Positions 1 through 9,009 of a DNA stretch of 64,000 bases are shown here, piece by piece (within the stretch, counting starts at the first letter, position 1; each line of letters starts with the position of its first letter). The notes under the pieces were generated by a model, which worked only from the letters and a program-made list of their open reading frames with translations, was not told where the DNA came from and ran no database searches. The position numbers and the translations under genes were made by a program. The DNA is taken from the NCBI GenBank assembly GCA_017535325.1, contig JAFXUC010000024.1, positions 115,938 through 179,937 of the forward strand. The letters are read 5' to 3'. This stretch comes from Bacteroidales bacterium (GTDB lineage: Bacteria > Bacteroidota > Bacteroidia > Bacteroidales > UBA3824).

Positions 1-2
1 TC

Positions 3-233
3 ATCTTAATCGGAATCGCCGCCGGATACGTTGCGGCAAAACTCATGACAAAAGAAAAACACGGCTTAGGTCTTATCGTAAACTGTGTAATCGGTATTTT
101 GGGAAGCCTCCTCGCCGGATGGCTGTGCCCTCTGATAGGCATAAAATTTGCCGACGCTTGGTACGGCGATTTTCTTCAAGCCCTCGTGGGCGCAATAGCA
201 ATTTTAGCAGCAATAAATTTCTTAAAACGATGA
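3..233 (+). CDS. GlsB/YeaQ/YmgE-like small membrane protein, 5' end missing
   Basis: The reading frame is already open at the window edge, so the start lies outside; an internal ATG at 45 is probably not the start because the frame upstream (GIAAGYVAAKLM) is a good first membrane helix. The visible protein is about 76 residues with three hydrophobic segments and the Gly-rich helix pattern of the GlsB/YeaQ/YmgE (transglycosylase-associated) family, whose members are normally 80-90 residues. They sit in the inner membrane and are linked to stress response, with no known reaction. The stop overlaps the start of the next gene by 4 bp (ATGA), suggesting translational coupling. Family assignment is from sequence character only. 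Confidence 0.7.
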   Translation: MLIGIAAGYVAAKLMTKEKHGLGLIVNCVIGILGSLLAGWLCPLIGIKFADAWYGDFLQALVGAIAILAAINFLKR

Positions 234-1648
234 AAACAATAAAAAAATTTTTAATCTTAACAGCGGCGTTAACCTGCTCTTTTGCAGTAAATTCCGAGGC
301 TCAGTACAAAGTTTCGCCGAAGAAATACGCCGTTAAGTTCACTGACAAAGACAACAACGCCTACACTCTGGAAAAACCGTCAGAATTTCTCTCGCAAAAA
401 GCACTCGACAGACGCGAAAAATTCTCTATCGGTCTTGACAGCAGGGATTTGCCCGTTACAGAAAAGTATGTTGACTCACTGAAAAGTCTGGGTTTTGGTA
501 TTCAGGGCGTTTCAAAATGGCTCAACTGCGCCGTCGTTATCTGCGACTCCGCTCAGTTGGAAAAGTTGAAACCGCTCTCTTTTGTCGACTACGACTATGT
601 ATGGCGCAAACAAGACAGCACCGGCAAACCCAAAGCACAGCCCGAAAATCTCAGCCGCCCGAAAATTAAGCGTAAAAACAAACCCGATTTTACGGTTAAA
701 CTTCCTTACGGAAAAGGCGAAAATCAGGTTCAAATGCTTAACATTCAGGCTCTTCACAATGCCGGTTTCAAAGGCGAAGGCGTAACGGCGGCACTTCTTG
801 ACGCCGGTTTTTACAAAGTTGACAAACTCAACAGTTTTAAACCCATGCTTGCAAAAGAGCATGTTCTGGGCACATGGGATTTTGTTGACAAGGAAGAAAG
901 CGTTTATGAAGACGACACTCACGGCATGAACGTTCTCTCCTGCATAACAGGTCATGATCCGGAGCATTTGATCGGCACTGCGCCTGAGGCTCAGGTTTAT
1001 CTTTTCAGGACGGAAATCGGAAAATCAGAAAACATCATCGAGGAATTTCTCTGGGCAATGGCGGCAGAAAGAGCCGACAGTCTCGGTGTTGACCTCATAC
1101 ACAGCAGTCTGGGTTATCACAAATTCGACGACGAAACCAAAAGTTACAAATACAGCGAAATGGACGGCAACACGGCAATCAGCACGATAGCCGCCGACAT
1201 TGCCGCAAGCAAGGGCATTTTGGTAACCGTAAGCGCGGGCAACGAGGGCGACAATTTTGTCTGGCCGTGGATAACAGCACCCGCTGACGGAGACAGCGTC
1301 TTGACGGTAGGCGCAGTGGACAAAGACAGAAAAATTGCGTATTTTTCTTCAAACGGACCTTCTTACGACGAGCGCGTAAAACCCGATGTCTGCGCAAAAG
1401 GTTATGACGCAGCCGTTCAGGGAACTTCCAACCACATAACTTATTCCAACGGAACGTCGTTTTCAGGACCGATAATGGCAGGCGCGTGCATCTGTCTTAT
1501 GCAGGCTCACCCGAAAGCACCGGTTATGACTTTGATAAAAGCGATTAAAACGGCAAGTTCACAATTCGACAAGCCCGACACTGTTTACGGCTACGGCATA
1601 CCCGATTTTGAACTCGCTCACCAAATCCTTATAAAAGAAGGCTATTAA
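230..1648 (+). CDS. Secreted subtilisin-like serine peptidase (S8 family)
   Basis: The start at 230 is chosen because it begins a clean signal peptide (MKTIKKFLILTAALTCSFA) and overlaps the preceding stop by 4 bp; an upstream frame extension to 119 only shadows the previous gene. The 472-residue product carries the S8 triad in order: Asp in ALLDAGF (about residue 190), His in DTHGMN (about 230) and Ser in NGTSFSGP (about 409), with the oxyanion Asn region SAGNEGD between. A roughly 170-residue N-terminal part precedes the catalytic domain. There is no type IX sorting domain at the C-terminus, so it is likely periplasmic or released. It is joined to folC by a TAATG overlap, an operon arrangement that looks positional rather than functional. 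Confidence 0.9.
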   Translation: MKTIKKFLILTAALTCSFAVNSEAQYKVSPKKYAVKFTDKDNNAYTLEKPSEFLSQKALDRREKFSIGLDSRDLPVTEKYVDSLKSLGFGIQGVSKWLNCAVVICDSAQLEKLKPLSFVDYDYVWRKQDSTGKPKAQPENLSRPKIKRKNKPDFTVKLPYGKGENQVQMLNIQALHNAGFKGEGVTAALLDAGFYKVDKLNSFKPMLAKEHVLGTWDFVDKEESVYEDDTHGMNVLSCITGHDPEHLIGTAPEAQVYLFRTEIGKSENIIEEFLWAMAAERADSLGVDLIHSSLGYHKFDDETKSYKYSEMDGNTAISTIAADIAASKGILVTVSAGNEGDNFVWPWITAPADGDSVLTVGAVDKDRKIAYFSSNGPSYDERVKPDVCAKGYDAAVQGTSNHITYSNGTSFSGPIMAGACICLMQAHPKAPVMTLIKAIKTASSQFDKPDTVYGYGIPDFELAHQILIKEGY

Positions 1649-2943
1649 TGAATTTAAGTTACAAAGAGGCTGAAAATTATCTGTTTACGCAGTTGCCGGT
1701 TTTTGAAAAAACGGGAGGCGACGCCTACAAACCCGGTCTGAACACGGCAACTGCGTTGGATAATTTTTTCCGCAATCCGCACAAAAACTACAAAACCGTA
1801 CACATCGCCGGCACCAACGGCAAAGGTTCGGTTTCAAACTTTTTGGCGTCAATTTTTCAAGAGGCGGGCTACAAAACGGGGCTTTTTACTTCGCCACATA
1901 TCGTTGATTTCAAAGAGCGTGTAAGGGTCGACGGCGAAAAAATCAGCGCGGATTACGTAACGGATTTTGTAAACCGTTACGCCGAAAAATTTGCGTATTT
2001 AAAGCCGACTTTTTTTGAACTGACAACCGCGATGGCGTTTGAATATTTCAGCGGAAAAAAGGTTGACGTCGCAGTTATCGAGACCGGCATGGGCGGACGT
2101 CTTGACTCTACAAACATCATAACTCCCGTTGTCAGCACGATAACAAACATCGCCCTTGACCACTGTCAGTTTCTCGGCTCCACGCTCAAAGAAATCGCCG
2201 CCGAAAAAGCGGGAATCATAAAACGCGGAATTCCGGTCGTAATCGGCGAAAGCGACAGCCGCACAAACTCCGTCTTTCTTGACAAAGCCTCCGAACAAGA
2301 ATCACCTATAATCTTGGCTTCCAACAAGTTGCAGGCAACGTGCGGCGGAATGACCGATGACGGAAAAATGATTTTCAACGTCTTTAAATGCGGAGAGCCG
2401 TATTTTACTGGCATAAAATGTTCCCAACTCGGCGCGTACCAGCAAAAAAACATCGTTACCACTCTCGCCACAATAGAACTTCTTGAAAAACAAGGCTTTA
2501 AGATTTCAAAAGAGAATATTTACGACGGTTTTGAAAACGTCAACCGCAACACCGGTTTTTACGGCAGATGGCAAATCCTGAAAACCGAGCCTCTGACGGT
2601 TTGCGACACGGGACACAACCCCGCCGGAATGAAATACGTTACGGAGCAGTTGTCAGCGCAAAAGTTCAAAACGCTGCGCATTGTTATCGGCTTTGTCTCA
2701 GACAAGGACGTTAACACGATTTTGAAAATGCTGCCTCAAAAAGCGGTCTATTATTTCTGCAACGCGCAGAGTAAAAGGGCGTTGCCGGCTGAAAATCTGA
2801 AAGCCGAGGCAGAAAACCACGGTCTTAAAGGCACGGCTTTCGGGAGCGTGAAAGAGGCTTTTCAAGCGGCTCAAAACGATGCTGAAAAAGACGATTTCAT
2901 ATTCTTGGGCGGCAGCAACTACGTAGTTGCCGAAGCGTTATAA
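1648..2943 (+). CDS. folC: Bifunctional folylpolyglutamate synthase/dihydrofolate synthase
   Basis: This 431-residue protein has the Mur-ligase-type ATP site HIAGTNGKGSVSNF near residue 54, the conserved TSPHIVDFKERVRVDG segment, and the C-terminal DTGHNPAG motif of FolC. The enzyme adds glutamate to dihydropteroate and to reduced folates in the cytoplasm. The length matches the family. The ATG shares its A with the stop codon of the subtilase gene (TAATG), so the two are translationally coupled. It converges on dnaA, with a stem-loop in the 85 bp between them. Confidence 0.95.
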   Translation: MNLSYKEAENYLFTQLPVFEKTGGDAYKPGLNTATALDNFFRNPHKNYKTVHIAGTNGKGSVSNFLASIFQEAGYKTGLFTSPHIVDFKERVRVDGEKISADYVTDFVNRYAEKFAYLKPTFFELTTAMAFEYFSGKKVDVAVIETGMGGRLDSTNIITPVVSTITNIALDHCQFLGSTLKEIAAEKAGIIKRGIPVVIGESDSRTNSVFLDKASEQESPIILASNKLQATCGGMTDDGKMIFNVFKCGEPYFTGIKCSQLGAYQQKNIVTTLATIELLEKQGFKISKENIYDGFENVNRNTGFYGRWQILKTEPLTVCDTGHNPAGMKYVTEQLSAQKFKTLRIVIGFVSDKDVNTILKMLPQKAVYYFCNAQSKRALPAENLKAEAENHGLKGTAFGSVKEAFQAAQNDAEKDDFIFLGGSNYVVAEAL

Positions 2944-2995
2944 AAAAAGAAAAAGAGTTGCCGAACATGCCGAAAAATCCGCATCAAGGCAACTC
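2942..2995 (-). terminator. Terminator after dnaA, between convergent folC and dnaA
   Basis: An 8-bp inverted repeat, GAGTTGCC (2955-2962) with GGCAACTC (2988-2995), encloses a second pairing ATGC/GCAT (2967-2970 with 2981-2984). Read on the minus strand the stem is followed by TTTTTCTTTTTTT, as expected for an intrinsic terminator of dnaA. The T-run is absent on the plus side, so it may not stop folC transcripts efficiently. Confidence 0.7.
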
Positions 2996-3028
2996 CATAT
3001 CTAAAATAACTCGACTAAAATCTTGTTG

Positions 3029-4489
3029 TTAATTTTTCTCTCCTTCTTTGATTTTTTCTTCCAAAAACAAAACTGTTTCCTTGAATTTCGGGTCTGTTTC
3101 AACGGCTTTTGCAACCGCTTTGCAGGCGTGGAGAACGGTGCTGTGGTCTCTGCCGCCAATCTTCTCTCCTATCGTCTTGTAAGGCAGACCGGTAAACTGT
3201 TTGGAAAAATACATCGACAACTGACGCGCCGAGGCAATATCCTTTGCCCTTGATTTTGAACTCAAAACGCTTTCCTTAATGCCGAAATGCCCGCAAACCG
3301 TCCTGACGATAAAATCCACTGAATATTCGGGGTCGCTTTCCCTGACGATTTTGCCCAAAAGGTTTTGCGCGGTTTCCAAAGTCAAATCGCACCTTGTAAA
3401 AGTGCTTGCCGCCAAAAGTGAAATCAGCGTTCCCTCCAATTCGCGGACGTTTGAGACCACCGTATGAGCAATATATTCCAAAATGTCGTCCGGAATTTCC
3501 ATTCCGTCGTTGTAGACTTTTTTCTTTAAGATGTTGAGCCTTGTCTGAAAGTCAGGGGCTGAAACCTCCGCCGTCAAGCCCCAGCGGAAACGGCTCAGAA
3601 GTCTGTCGTTCAAGCCTTTGAGTTCTGACGGCATTGTGTCGCACGTCAAAATTATCTGCTTTCCTGACTGGTGAAGTGAATTGAAAATCGCAAAAAACGT
3701 ATCCTGAGTGCCGACCTTTCCCGCAAACTCCTGAACATCGTCAATTATCAACAAATCAAGCATTTGATAGAAATGAATGAAATCATTTCTCGTATTGTTG
3801 CGGCAGGCGTCGGAATACTGTGTCTGAAACTTGTTCGCCTCAACATACAAAACCAATTTTTCGGGGTACATCTCTTTCACGGAATTGCCGATAGCCTGCG
3901 CCAAATGCGTTTTGCCGAGACCCGAATTTCCGAAAATCATAAAAGGATTGTAAGGCGTTTTGCCCGGTTTTTTGGCGATACTCTCCGCCGCCGAGCGTCC
4001 CAACTGGTTGCATTTTCCGACAACAAAATTGTCAAGCGTATAATTGGAATTGAGTTGCGGGTCTATTTTGGGCATTTTCAAGCCCGGAAAAGTGTACGGA
4101 TTGTACGGCAGGTTGGGCTGCAAATGCTGCGAGGCGGCAGCCTTGTTGTCGGGCTGCGAAATTATCTTGCCCGGCACGGTGTAACCCTGCTGCTGAAAAG
4201 GTACGGGACGTTTTGCCGCCGCCCTGCCCGCGTCAACGACAATACTGTAAACGAGTTTTGCCTGAAAACCCAAGTTTTTTTGCAACGCCGAGCGCAACAG
4301 CCCGACGTAATTAGCCTCCAAATACTCGTAAAAATACGCCGAAGGAACTTGAATTTTAAGAATATTGCCGTCTATTTTAAGGGGTACAATCGGGGTAAAC
4401 CATGTCCTGAAACTCGATTCGGGAACATTGTCCTTTATAAAATCCAAACACTTATTCCATATAGAACTGACGTTATTTTCCATTTCCAT
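3029..4489 (-). CDS. dnaA: Chromosomal replication initiator protein DnaA
   Basis: The 486-residue product has the full DnaA layout: domain I (helical, WNKCLDFIKDNVPESSFRTWF), a variable Pro/Gln-rich linker, the AAA+ domain with Walker A GNSGLGKTHL (about residue 187) and Walker B LLIIDDVQEF, and the C-terminal DnaA-box-binding domain with the signature GGRDHSTVLHACK. It binds the origin and opens it in an ATP-dependent way. ATG at 4489 is followed two codons later by a second in-frame ATG; either could be used. It follows xseA and the phosphoesterase on the same strand at 83 bp and probably has its own promoter there. No cluster of DnaA boxes was seen beside it. Confidence 0.97.
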   Translation of the reverse strand: MEMENNVSSIWNKCLDFIKDNVPESSFRTWFTPIVPLKIDGNILKIQVPSAYFYEYLEANYVGLLRSALQKNLGFQAKLVYSIVVDAGRAAAKRPVPFQQQGYTVPGKIISQPDNKAAASQHLQPNLPYNPYTFPGLKMPKIDPQLNSNYTLDNFVVGKCNQLGRSAAESIAKKPGKTPYNPFMIFGNSGLGKTHLAQAIGNSVKEMYPEKLVLYVEANKFQTQYSDACRNNTRNDFIHFYQMLDLLIIDDVQEFAGKVGTQDTFFAIFNSLHQSGKQIILTCDTMPSELKGLNDRLLSRFRWGLTAEVSAPDFQTRLNILKKKVYNDGMEIPDDILEYIAHTVVSNVRELEGTLISLLAASTFTRCDLTLETAQNLLGKIVRESDPEYSVDFIVRTVCGHFGIKESVLSSKSRAKDIASARQLSMYFSKQFTGLPYKTIGEKIGGRDHSTVLHACKAVAKAVETDPKFKETVLFLEEKIKEGEKN

Positions 4490-4572
4490 GTACGCTCAAC
4501 CTTTGCGAAATCCGTTGTAAAATTAAAGAAAAATTCCGAATAAAACAAAAATTTTAATGCACATTTTAATGC

Positions 4573-5064
4573 TTAACGCGGCAATTCGCAGATTTCCAAA
4601 TCTTTAATATCGCTTCCTGAAATTATAAATTTTAACGCCGTGCGCTTAACCTGCTGTCCGTACCAGCCTGCCGCGCCCGGATTCATTACTAAGCAGCCGT
4701 ATTTTTCGTCGTACATCACTTTTAAGATGTGCGAATGTCCGCAGACAAAAATTTTCGGCGGATTGGTTTTCAAGACCTCACGCGCCTTTACGGAATATTT
4801 TCCAGGATAACCGCCGATATGAATCATAAAAACGTCAACATTTTCAACCGTAAAACGCTGCGTCTCAGGATAAACAAGCCGCGTTTTGTAATCGTCAATA
4901 TTTCCGTAAACGCCTCTCAGCGGTTTAAAATGTGAAAGTCTGTCCGCCAAATCCAAAGTTCCGAAATCTCCCGCGTGCCAAATCTCGTCGCAGTTTTCAA
5001 AAAAGTTTAAGAATCTGTCGTCCAAACTGTTATGAGTATCAGAAAGCAAACCTATCGTTTTCAT
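4573..5064 (-). CDS. YfcE/MJ0936-type metallophosphoesterase
   Basis: A 163-residue calcineurin-like phosphoesterase with all metal-binding blocks in order: GLLSDTHN (residues 4-11), GDFGTLD, GVYGNID and VCGHSH, plus the late MNPGA. Members hydrolyse phosphodiester model substrates in the cytoplasm; the physiological substrate is unclear. Its ATG overlaps the stop of xseA by ATGA, so it is the third gene of a divIC-like/xseA/phosphoesterase operon. The length fits the YfcE group. Confidence 0.85.
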   Translation of the reverse strand: MKTIGLLSDTHNSLDDRFLNFFENCDEIWHAGDFGTLDLADRLSHFKPLRGVYGNIDDYKTRLVYPETQRFTVENVDVFMIHIGGYPGKYSVKAREVLKTNPPKIFVCGHSHILKVMYDEKYGCLVMNPGAAGWYGQQVKRTALKFIISGSDIKDLEICELPR

Positions 5065-6311
5065 TTTTTTATTTCTTTTATCTCTGAGAGGACTTCTCCG
5101 TCATAAAAATAAGTGGTAATCCTCTCACCGCTTTTTGCATCCAAGGCACTTTTCAACAATTTTCCGTCTTCGGTTTTGGTTATCGTGTAGCCTTTTTTCA
5201 AAACGGCCTGCGGCGAATTGAGTTCTATTTTGGTCTCAACCTGCTGCAAAAGGTGCTTTTTTTGGCTGATATGATTCTGCAAAAGCGAAATTATACGGCT
5301 GCGGACCTGCTCCAAACGGCTGAGATTAAGCGGACAGACATTCTTTAAAAAACTGAAATATTTGATTTCTATTTCAGAAATTCGTCTGTTGTTGTAATCG
5401 AAAACGTTTTGGAAACCGCGCTTCAAATTTTCAACCGTCTGATTAAACTGAAAGGCGCACGAAGCCGTTCTGTCAATAAAAAACTGAGCCGTTGCGGTCG
5501 GAGTTTTAAGGCTCAGAAAAGCCGTCATGTCCGCGATTGACTCGTCTCTGTCATGACCGATACCCGTTATCACCGGCAAAGGAAACTGACAGATATTCTG
5601 ACAAAGTTCGTAAGAGTCAAAACACGTCAAATCCGTTTTTCCGCCGCCGCCGCGTATTATCACCACGCAGTCAAAAAGAGACATCTTTTCAAAAATTCTG
5701 TCCAAAGCATGAATAATAGACGGCACAGCCTCCTGTCCCTGCATAAAGGCTTCAAAAAGTTCGCATGAGAATTTATAACCGTAAGGATTTTCGTCCAAAT
5801 GTTTCAAAAAGTCGCCGTAACCCGCCGCCGTAGAAGACGAAACCACCGCAATACGCCTTACCAAAGAAGGCAGCGAAAGGGATTTGTTCATCTCGAAAAC
5901 GCCGTCCTTTTGGAGTTGCTCAATAGTTTTTTTGCGCTGCAAAGCCATTTCGCCGATTGTGTATTCGGGAAGAATGTCGGTGATGTTGAGGCTGAGACCG
6001 TAAAGTATATGATACGAAACGCTGACTTTCACCATAATCTTAATGCCCGCGGCAAGAGTGCAGCCCGTCAGAGACTCAAAATAAGGTTTCAAAAGACGGT
6101 ATTTTGAAGCCCAGACTGTTGCCCTTATCTGCGAGATGATTTGAGAGCCGGAAGAGTCCTTTTCTATCAGTTCGAGATAGGCGTGTCCGCTGCGGTTCTG
6201 GTTTATCGACTGAATTTCAGCAACCACAAAATAAGACTGCGGCAAAGCGGCTTCTACTGCGGCTTTTATTTTCAGCGACAACTCCGAAAGCGAAAGTGCG
6301 TTTTGTGTCAT
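5061..6311 (-). CDS. xseA: Exodeoxyribonuclease VII large subunit
   Basis: The start at 6311 (MTQNALSLSELSLKIKAAVE) is chosen over an upstream in-frame extension to 6386, because the extension overlaps the preceding gene and XseA proteins begin at this OB-fold segment. The 416-residue protein shows the N-terminal OB fold, the RGGGGKTDLTCFDSYEL motif, and GIGHDRDESIADM, all characteristic of XseA, which degrades single-stranded DNA into oligonucleotides together with XseB. The usual small-subunit gene xseB is not adjacent and was not recognised anywhere in the window. It sits 10 bp after the divIC-like gene. Confidence 0.93.
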   Translation of the reverse strand: MTQNALSLSELSLKIKAAVEAALPQSYFVVAEIQSINQNRSGHAYLELIEKDSSGSQIISQIRATVWASKYRLLKPYFESLTGCTLAAGIKIMVKVSVSYHILYGLSLNITDILPEYTIGEMALQRKKTIEQLQKDGVFEMNKSLSLPSLVRRIAVVSSSTAAGYGDFLKHLDENPYGYKFSCELFEAFMQGQEAVPSIIHALDRIFEKMSLFDCVVIIRGGGGKTDLTCFDSYELCQNICQFPLPVITGIGHDRDESIADMTAFLSLKTPTATAQFFIDRTASCAFQFNQTVENLKRGFQNVFDYNNRRISEIEIKYFSFLKNVCPLNLSRLEQVRSRIISLLQNHISQKKHLLQQVETKIELNSPQAVLKKGYTITKTEDGKLLKSALDAKSGERITTYFYDGEVLSEIKEIKK

Positions 6312-6321
6312 GTTTTTTGTC

Positions 6322-6633
6322 TTATTTTTCCTGAACAATAAAAACGTCCTCGTCAGCCGCACGCATATAATATTGCTCGCGGGCAAATTTTACGAGGTTT
6401 TCGTCGTTTGTTTGAAGTTCTTCGAGCATTTTTTTGTAATTGTCGATTTTTTCAACGTAATCATTTTTTTCGCGCTCGTAATTATTGCTCCGGCGGTAAT
6501 CCTGAATTATACGGTATATACTGTGCTGGTCCAAAAACGAAATCCACACCACAAAAAGCACAAACGTACACAAGTACGGATGGCGTTTTATGCAGCCCCA
6601 GCATTTTTTTAAAAAAGAATATACGTTTGACAT
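6322..6633 (-). CDS. Septum formation initiator, FtsB/DivIC family
   Basis: A 103-residue bitopic membrane protein: a short basic N-terminus, one membrane helix (YLCTFVLFVVWISFL, about residues 20-34), then a coiled coil (about 45-80) with the conserved downstream segment LVKFAREQYYMRAADEDVFIV. This is the standard form of FtsB/DivIC proteins, which join FtsL and FtsQ in the divisome. It is the first gene of the operon with xseA and has a good promoter in the divergent region with the phosphatase gene. Confidence 0.88.
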   Translation of the reverse strand: MSNVYSFLKKCWGCIKRHPYLCTFVLFVVWISFLDQHSIYRIIQDYRRSNNYEREKNDYVEKIDNYKKMLEELQTNDENLVKFAREQYYMRAADEDVFIVQEK

Positions 6634-6655
6634 TTGTTTTTTTTAAGTTTTATTT

Positions 6656-6696
6656 TTAAGTTTGCAAACTTAATACTTTTTTTGCACTTTTACAAG
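6656..6696 (-). promoter_or_regulatory. Promoter of divIC-like operon overlapping an 18-bp palindrome
   Basis: On the minus strand TTG, 20 nt, then TAAGTTTG (6672-6665) fits the Bacteroidota consensus and lies 31 nt before the ATG at 6633. The -7 box is one half of a perfect palindrome TTAAGTTTGCAAACTTAA (6656-6673), so the plus strand carries the same TAAGTTTG box facing the phosphatase gene at 6731. The palindrome may be a repressor site or simply two face-to-face -7 boxes. Confidence 0.6.
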
Positions 6697-6730
6697 TTTT
6701 CAACAACGATTTTTCTCAAACTTAAAAAAA

Positions 6731-8215
6731 ATGCTCAAAAAACTTATTACATATACGGTGTGTTTGCTGCTGCCGCTTATAAGTCCGGCAAAGAATTATG
6801 ACAGGCAAATCCAAAACAGTGATATAAACACGGTTACGGTAACGCTGTGCATCATAACCACGGCGACAACTTTTTTGGCTGCCTATATGTACCATAAACA
6901 ACACAGAAACCACAAACTGCTCAAACTCAAAACCAAACTTTTGGAAAGGAAATCCCGTCAACTTTCAAATAAGACCCACGAACTCGAAAATACCTGCCGC
7001 GAGTTGGAAAAACTCTCCATCGTAGCGCAACTAACCGACACGGTGATTGTGCTGACCGACCCGGAGGGAAACATCACTTGGATTAACGACGCCTTTGTCA
7101 AGCACTCCGGATTCAAAATCAAGGATTATCTCGAAATAAACGACAGAAGTGTCTTCAAGGCCGCCGCATGCGACATAGACCTTAAAAGTTACTACGAAAA
7201 AATCAAAGAAACCAAACACTCTGTCTCTTTCAGCACTCCTATAAGCAATATAAAAGGCAACGGCTGGATGCAGGCCGAACTCACACCTACTTTCGACAAG
7301 GACGGAAACATAACGCAAATTATCGCTGTCTATTCCGACATCACCGAGTTGAAAAAAGCGCAAAACAAAATAGAACAACAAAATGCCGAAATTCAGCAGT
7401 CGCTTGACTACGCAAAAAAAATTCAAGACGCGATAAAGCCTATGAAAATTTTCGTTGACACGGTTTTGAACGGTTATTTCATCGTCAACATGCCTAAAAA
7501 TACCGTCAGCGGCGACTTTTACTGGGTGGACTACCGCAAAGGCTGCACAATAACAGCCCTTGCCGACTGCACCGGACACGGCATTCCGGGCGGTTTTATG
7601 TCAATGCTCGGACAGGTAACGCTCTCAAACACAATCGCAAAGTCCGACAACATAAAACCCTCGGTAATTCTCAACGAAATCCGCACCCGCACAATAAAAC
7701 TTCTGCACCAAAGGGGCAAAATCGGCGAGCCTCAGGACGGAATGGATTTGAGCATGTGCGTTATCAACCACAGCGAAAAAATTTTGAGTTTTGCCGGAGC
7801 GTACTCTTTTACGTACCTTGTCAGAAAAGGCATACCGAATGAGGAAATAATAAACCTCGCGAAAGAAGGACGCATAAAACTCAATTTTCCGCCGGACAAA
7901 AATTCGTTTCTGATATATTTCAAACCCGACAAAATGCCGATTGGAATACATACGAAAGACAACATACCTTTTTCGCAAATTGACATAAAATTTCAAAAAG
8001 GCGACATTATTTATATGACAACCGACGGTTTTTCAGATCAGTTCGGCGGCGAAAACTGCAAAAAACTTCACACCAGAGCGGTCGAAAAAATGTTTCTGAA
8101 AATCAGCAGTCTGCCGATGCCGGAACAAAAACGCGAACTCGAAACCTTTATCACCGACTGGAAAGGCAACAACGATCAGGTGGACGATATTCTGATTTTT
8201 GCGACAGAGTTGTAG
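6731..8215 (+). CDS. Membrane PAS-domain protein phosphatase (SpoIIE/PP2C type)
   Basis: The 494-residue protein has an N-terminal signal-like segment and a membrane helix (about residues 33-55), a coiled coil, a PAS domain (about 95-215, GNITWINDAFVKHSGF), a second coiled coil (KAQNKIEQQNAEIQQSLDYAKKIQDAI) and a SpoIIE-type PP2C domain (about 255-494). Metal-binding Asp residues are present in SGDFYWVDY, LADCTGHGIPGGFMS and MTTDGFSDQ, so it should be an active Ser/Thr phosphatase. Such proteins usually reset an anti-sigma antagonist (STAS) in partner switching; no STAS or RsbW-like gene is in the window. Transcribed away from the divIC-like operon. Confidence 0.87.
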   Translation: MLKKLITYTVCLLLPLISPAKNYDRQIQNSDINTVTVTLCIITTATTFLAAYMYHKQHRNHKLLKLKTKLLERKSRQLSNKTHELENTCRELEKLSIVAQLTDTVIVLTDPEGNITWINDAFVKHSGFKIKDYLEINDRSVFKAAACDIDLKSYYEKIKETKHSVSFSTPISNIKGNGWMQAELTPTFDKDGNITQIIAVYSDITELKKAQNKIEQQNAEIQQSLDYAKKIQDAIKPMKIFVDTVLNGYFIVNMPKNTVSGDFYWVDYRKGCTITALADCTGHGIPGGFMSMLGQVTLSNTIAKSDNIKPSVILNEIRTRTIKLLHQRGKIGEPQDGMDLSMCVINHSEKILSFAGAYSFTYLVRKGIPNEEIINLAKEGRIKLNFPPDKNSFLIYFKPDKMPIGIHTKDNIPFSQIDIKFQKGDIIYMTTDGFSDQFGGENCKKLHTRAVEKMFLKISSLPMPEQKRELETFITDWKGNNDQVDDILIFATEL

Positions 8216-8240
8216 TTTTCAAATAAAAATACTAACTTTG
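8209..8240 (+). promoter_or_regulatory. Promoter for the membrane protein-recR pair
   Basis: GTTG (8209-8212), 20 nt, TAACTTTG (8233-8240) fits the Bacteroidota sigma-A form. It lies 22 nt before the ATG at 8263, and its -33 part overlaps the end of the phosphatase gene. Confidence 0.65.
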
Positions 8241-8262
8241 CGCCGGAAAAAAAGCATTTATA

Positions 8263-9006
8263 ATGGAATTAACACAATGGATTTTAGGCGGTAACGGCGG
8301 GCTTTTGGTGCTTGAACCCCTGACAGCCCTGACAGATTTTATCGTAACGGCAGTCTGCATTCTGGGACTTGTAAAATTCTCGCGCCACAAAGAGACAGAA
8401 AAACGTCAGTTGCGGGTTTTTGCATGGTTTTTCCTTTTTATGGGACTCGGAACATTGTTTGCGGGACTGTTTACCCACGCCTTTTCATACTTTTTTTATC
8501 CTGAAAGACTTTCAAAAGAGGCTCTTTCGGTGCTTTGTTATGACGAAAAACTCTCATACAACCTTCACAATCTTCCGAACTGGGTTTTCAACGTTGTCTC
8601 GGTAACGCTGTTTGAAGTTTCAAATATCATAATGACAAAAAAATATCTGCCAAAACTCAACACCGGGCTGTATTATGCGGTAATTGCGGTGGAAAGCCTT
8701 GCGGTTTATGTTTTGCTTTTAACGGTTTTGAAATACGACATTGCAATAGCGCATATCGGTTTTGCACTATATTTAACAGCGTTGCCGCTGCAAATTGCGG
8801 TTTACAGAAAACACCGCTCACAATATTCAAAGTATATGATTTCGGGCATTTTGATAATGCTGATAACGCCGCCGGTGATGGCTTTGAAGTTTGAATTTTG
8901 CAAATGGTTCAATTTCAATGACATATCACATGTTGTTATAGCGGTGACGATGTATTGTTTTATGCTTGCGGGTGAAGAATTTGTTGAAGAAAAATTAGAA
9001 AAATAG
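8263..9006 (+). CDS. Polytopic integral membrane protein, function unknown
   Basis: A 247-residue protein with about seven hydrophobic segments, an acidic/basic loop between the second and third (YPERLSKEALSVLCYDEKLS) and a charged C-terminal tail ending EEFVEEKLEK. It resembles the Bacteroidota membrane proteins grouped as DUF6962, but that is recalled from general pattern and not tested. No catalytic motif stands out. It has its own promoter and ends 3 bp before recR, so the two are probably cotranscribed without implying a shared role. Confidence 0.7.
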   Translation: MELTQWILGGNGGLLVLEPLTALTDFIVTAVCILGLVKFSRHKETEKRQLRVFAWFFLFMGLGTLFAGLFTHAFSYFFYPERLSKEALSVLCYDEKLSYNLHNLPNWVFNVVSVTLFEVSNIIMTKKYLPKLNTGLYYAVIAVESLAVYVLLLTVLKYDIAIAHIGFALYLTALPLQIAVYRKHRSQYSKYMISGILIMLITPPVMALKFEFCKWFNFNDISHVVIAVTMYCFMLAGEEFVEEKLEK

Positions 9007-9009
9007 AAA

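Noticed and set aside
2943..4572. Chromosome origin next to dnaA
   Set aside because: Neither flank of dnaA shows a cluster of DnaA boxes (TTATCCACA-like) or an AT-rich unwinding tract with repeats. dnaA is often away from the origin in Bacteroidota.
4573..6311. Small XseB gene beside xseA
   Set aside because: The xseA stop overlaps the phosphoesterase start, leaving no room, and no XseB-like frame was seen nearby.
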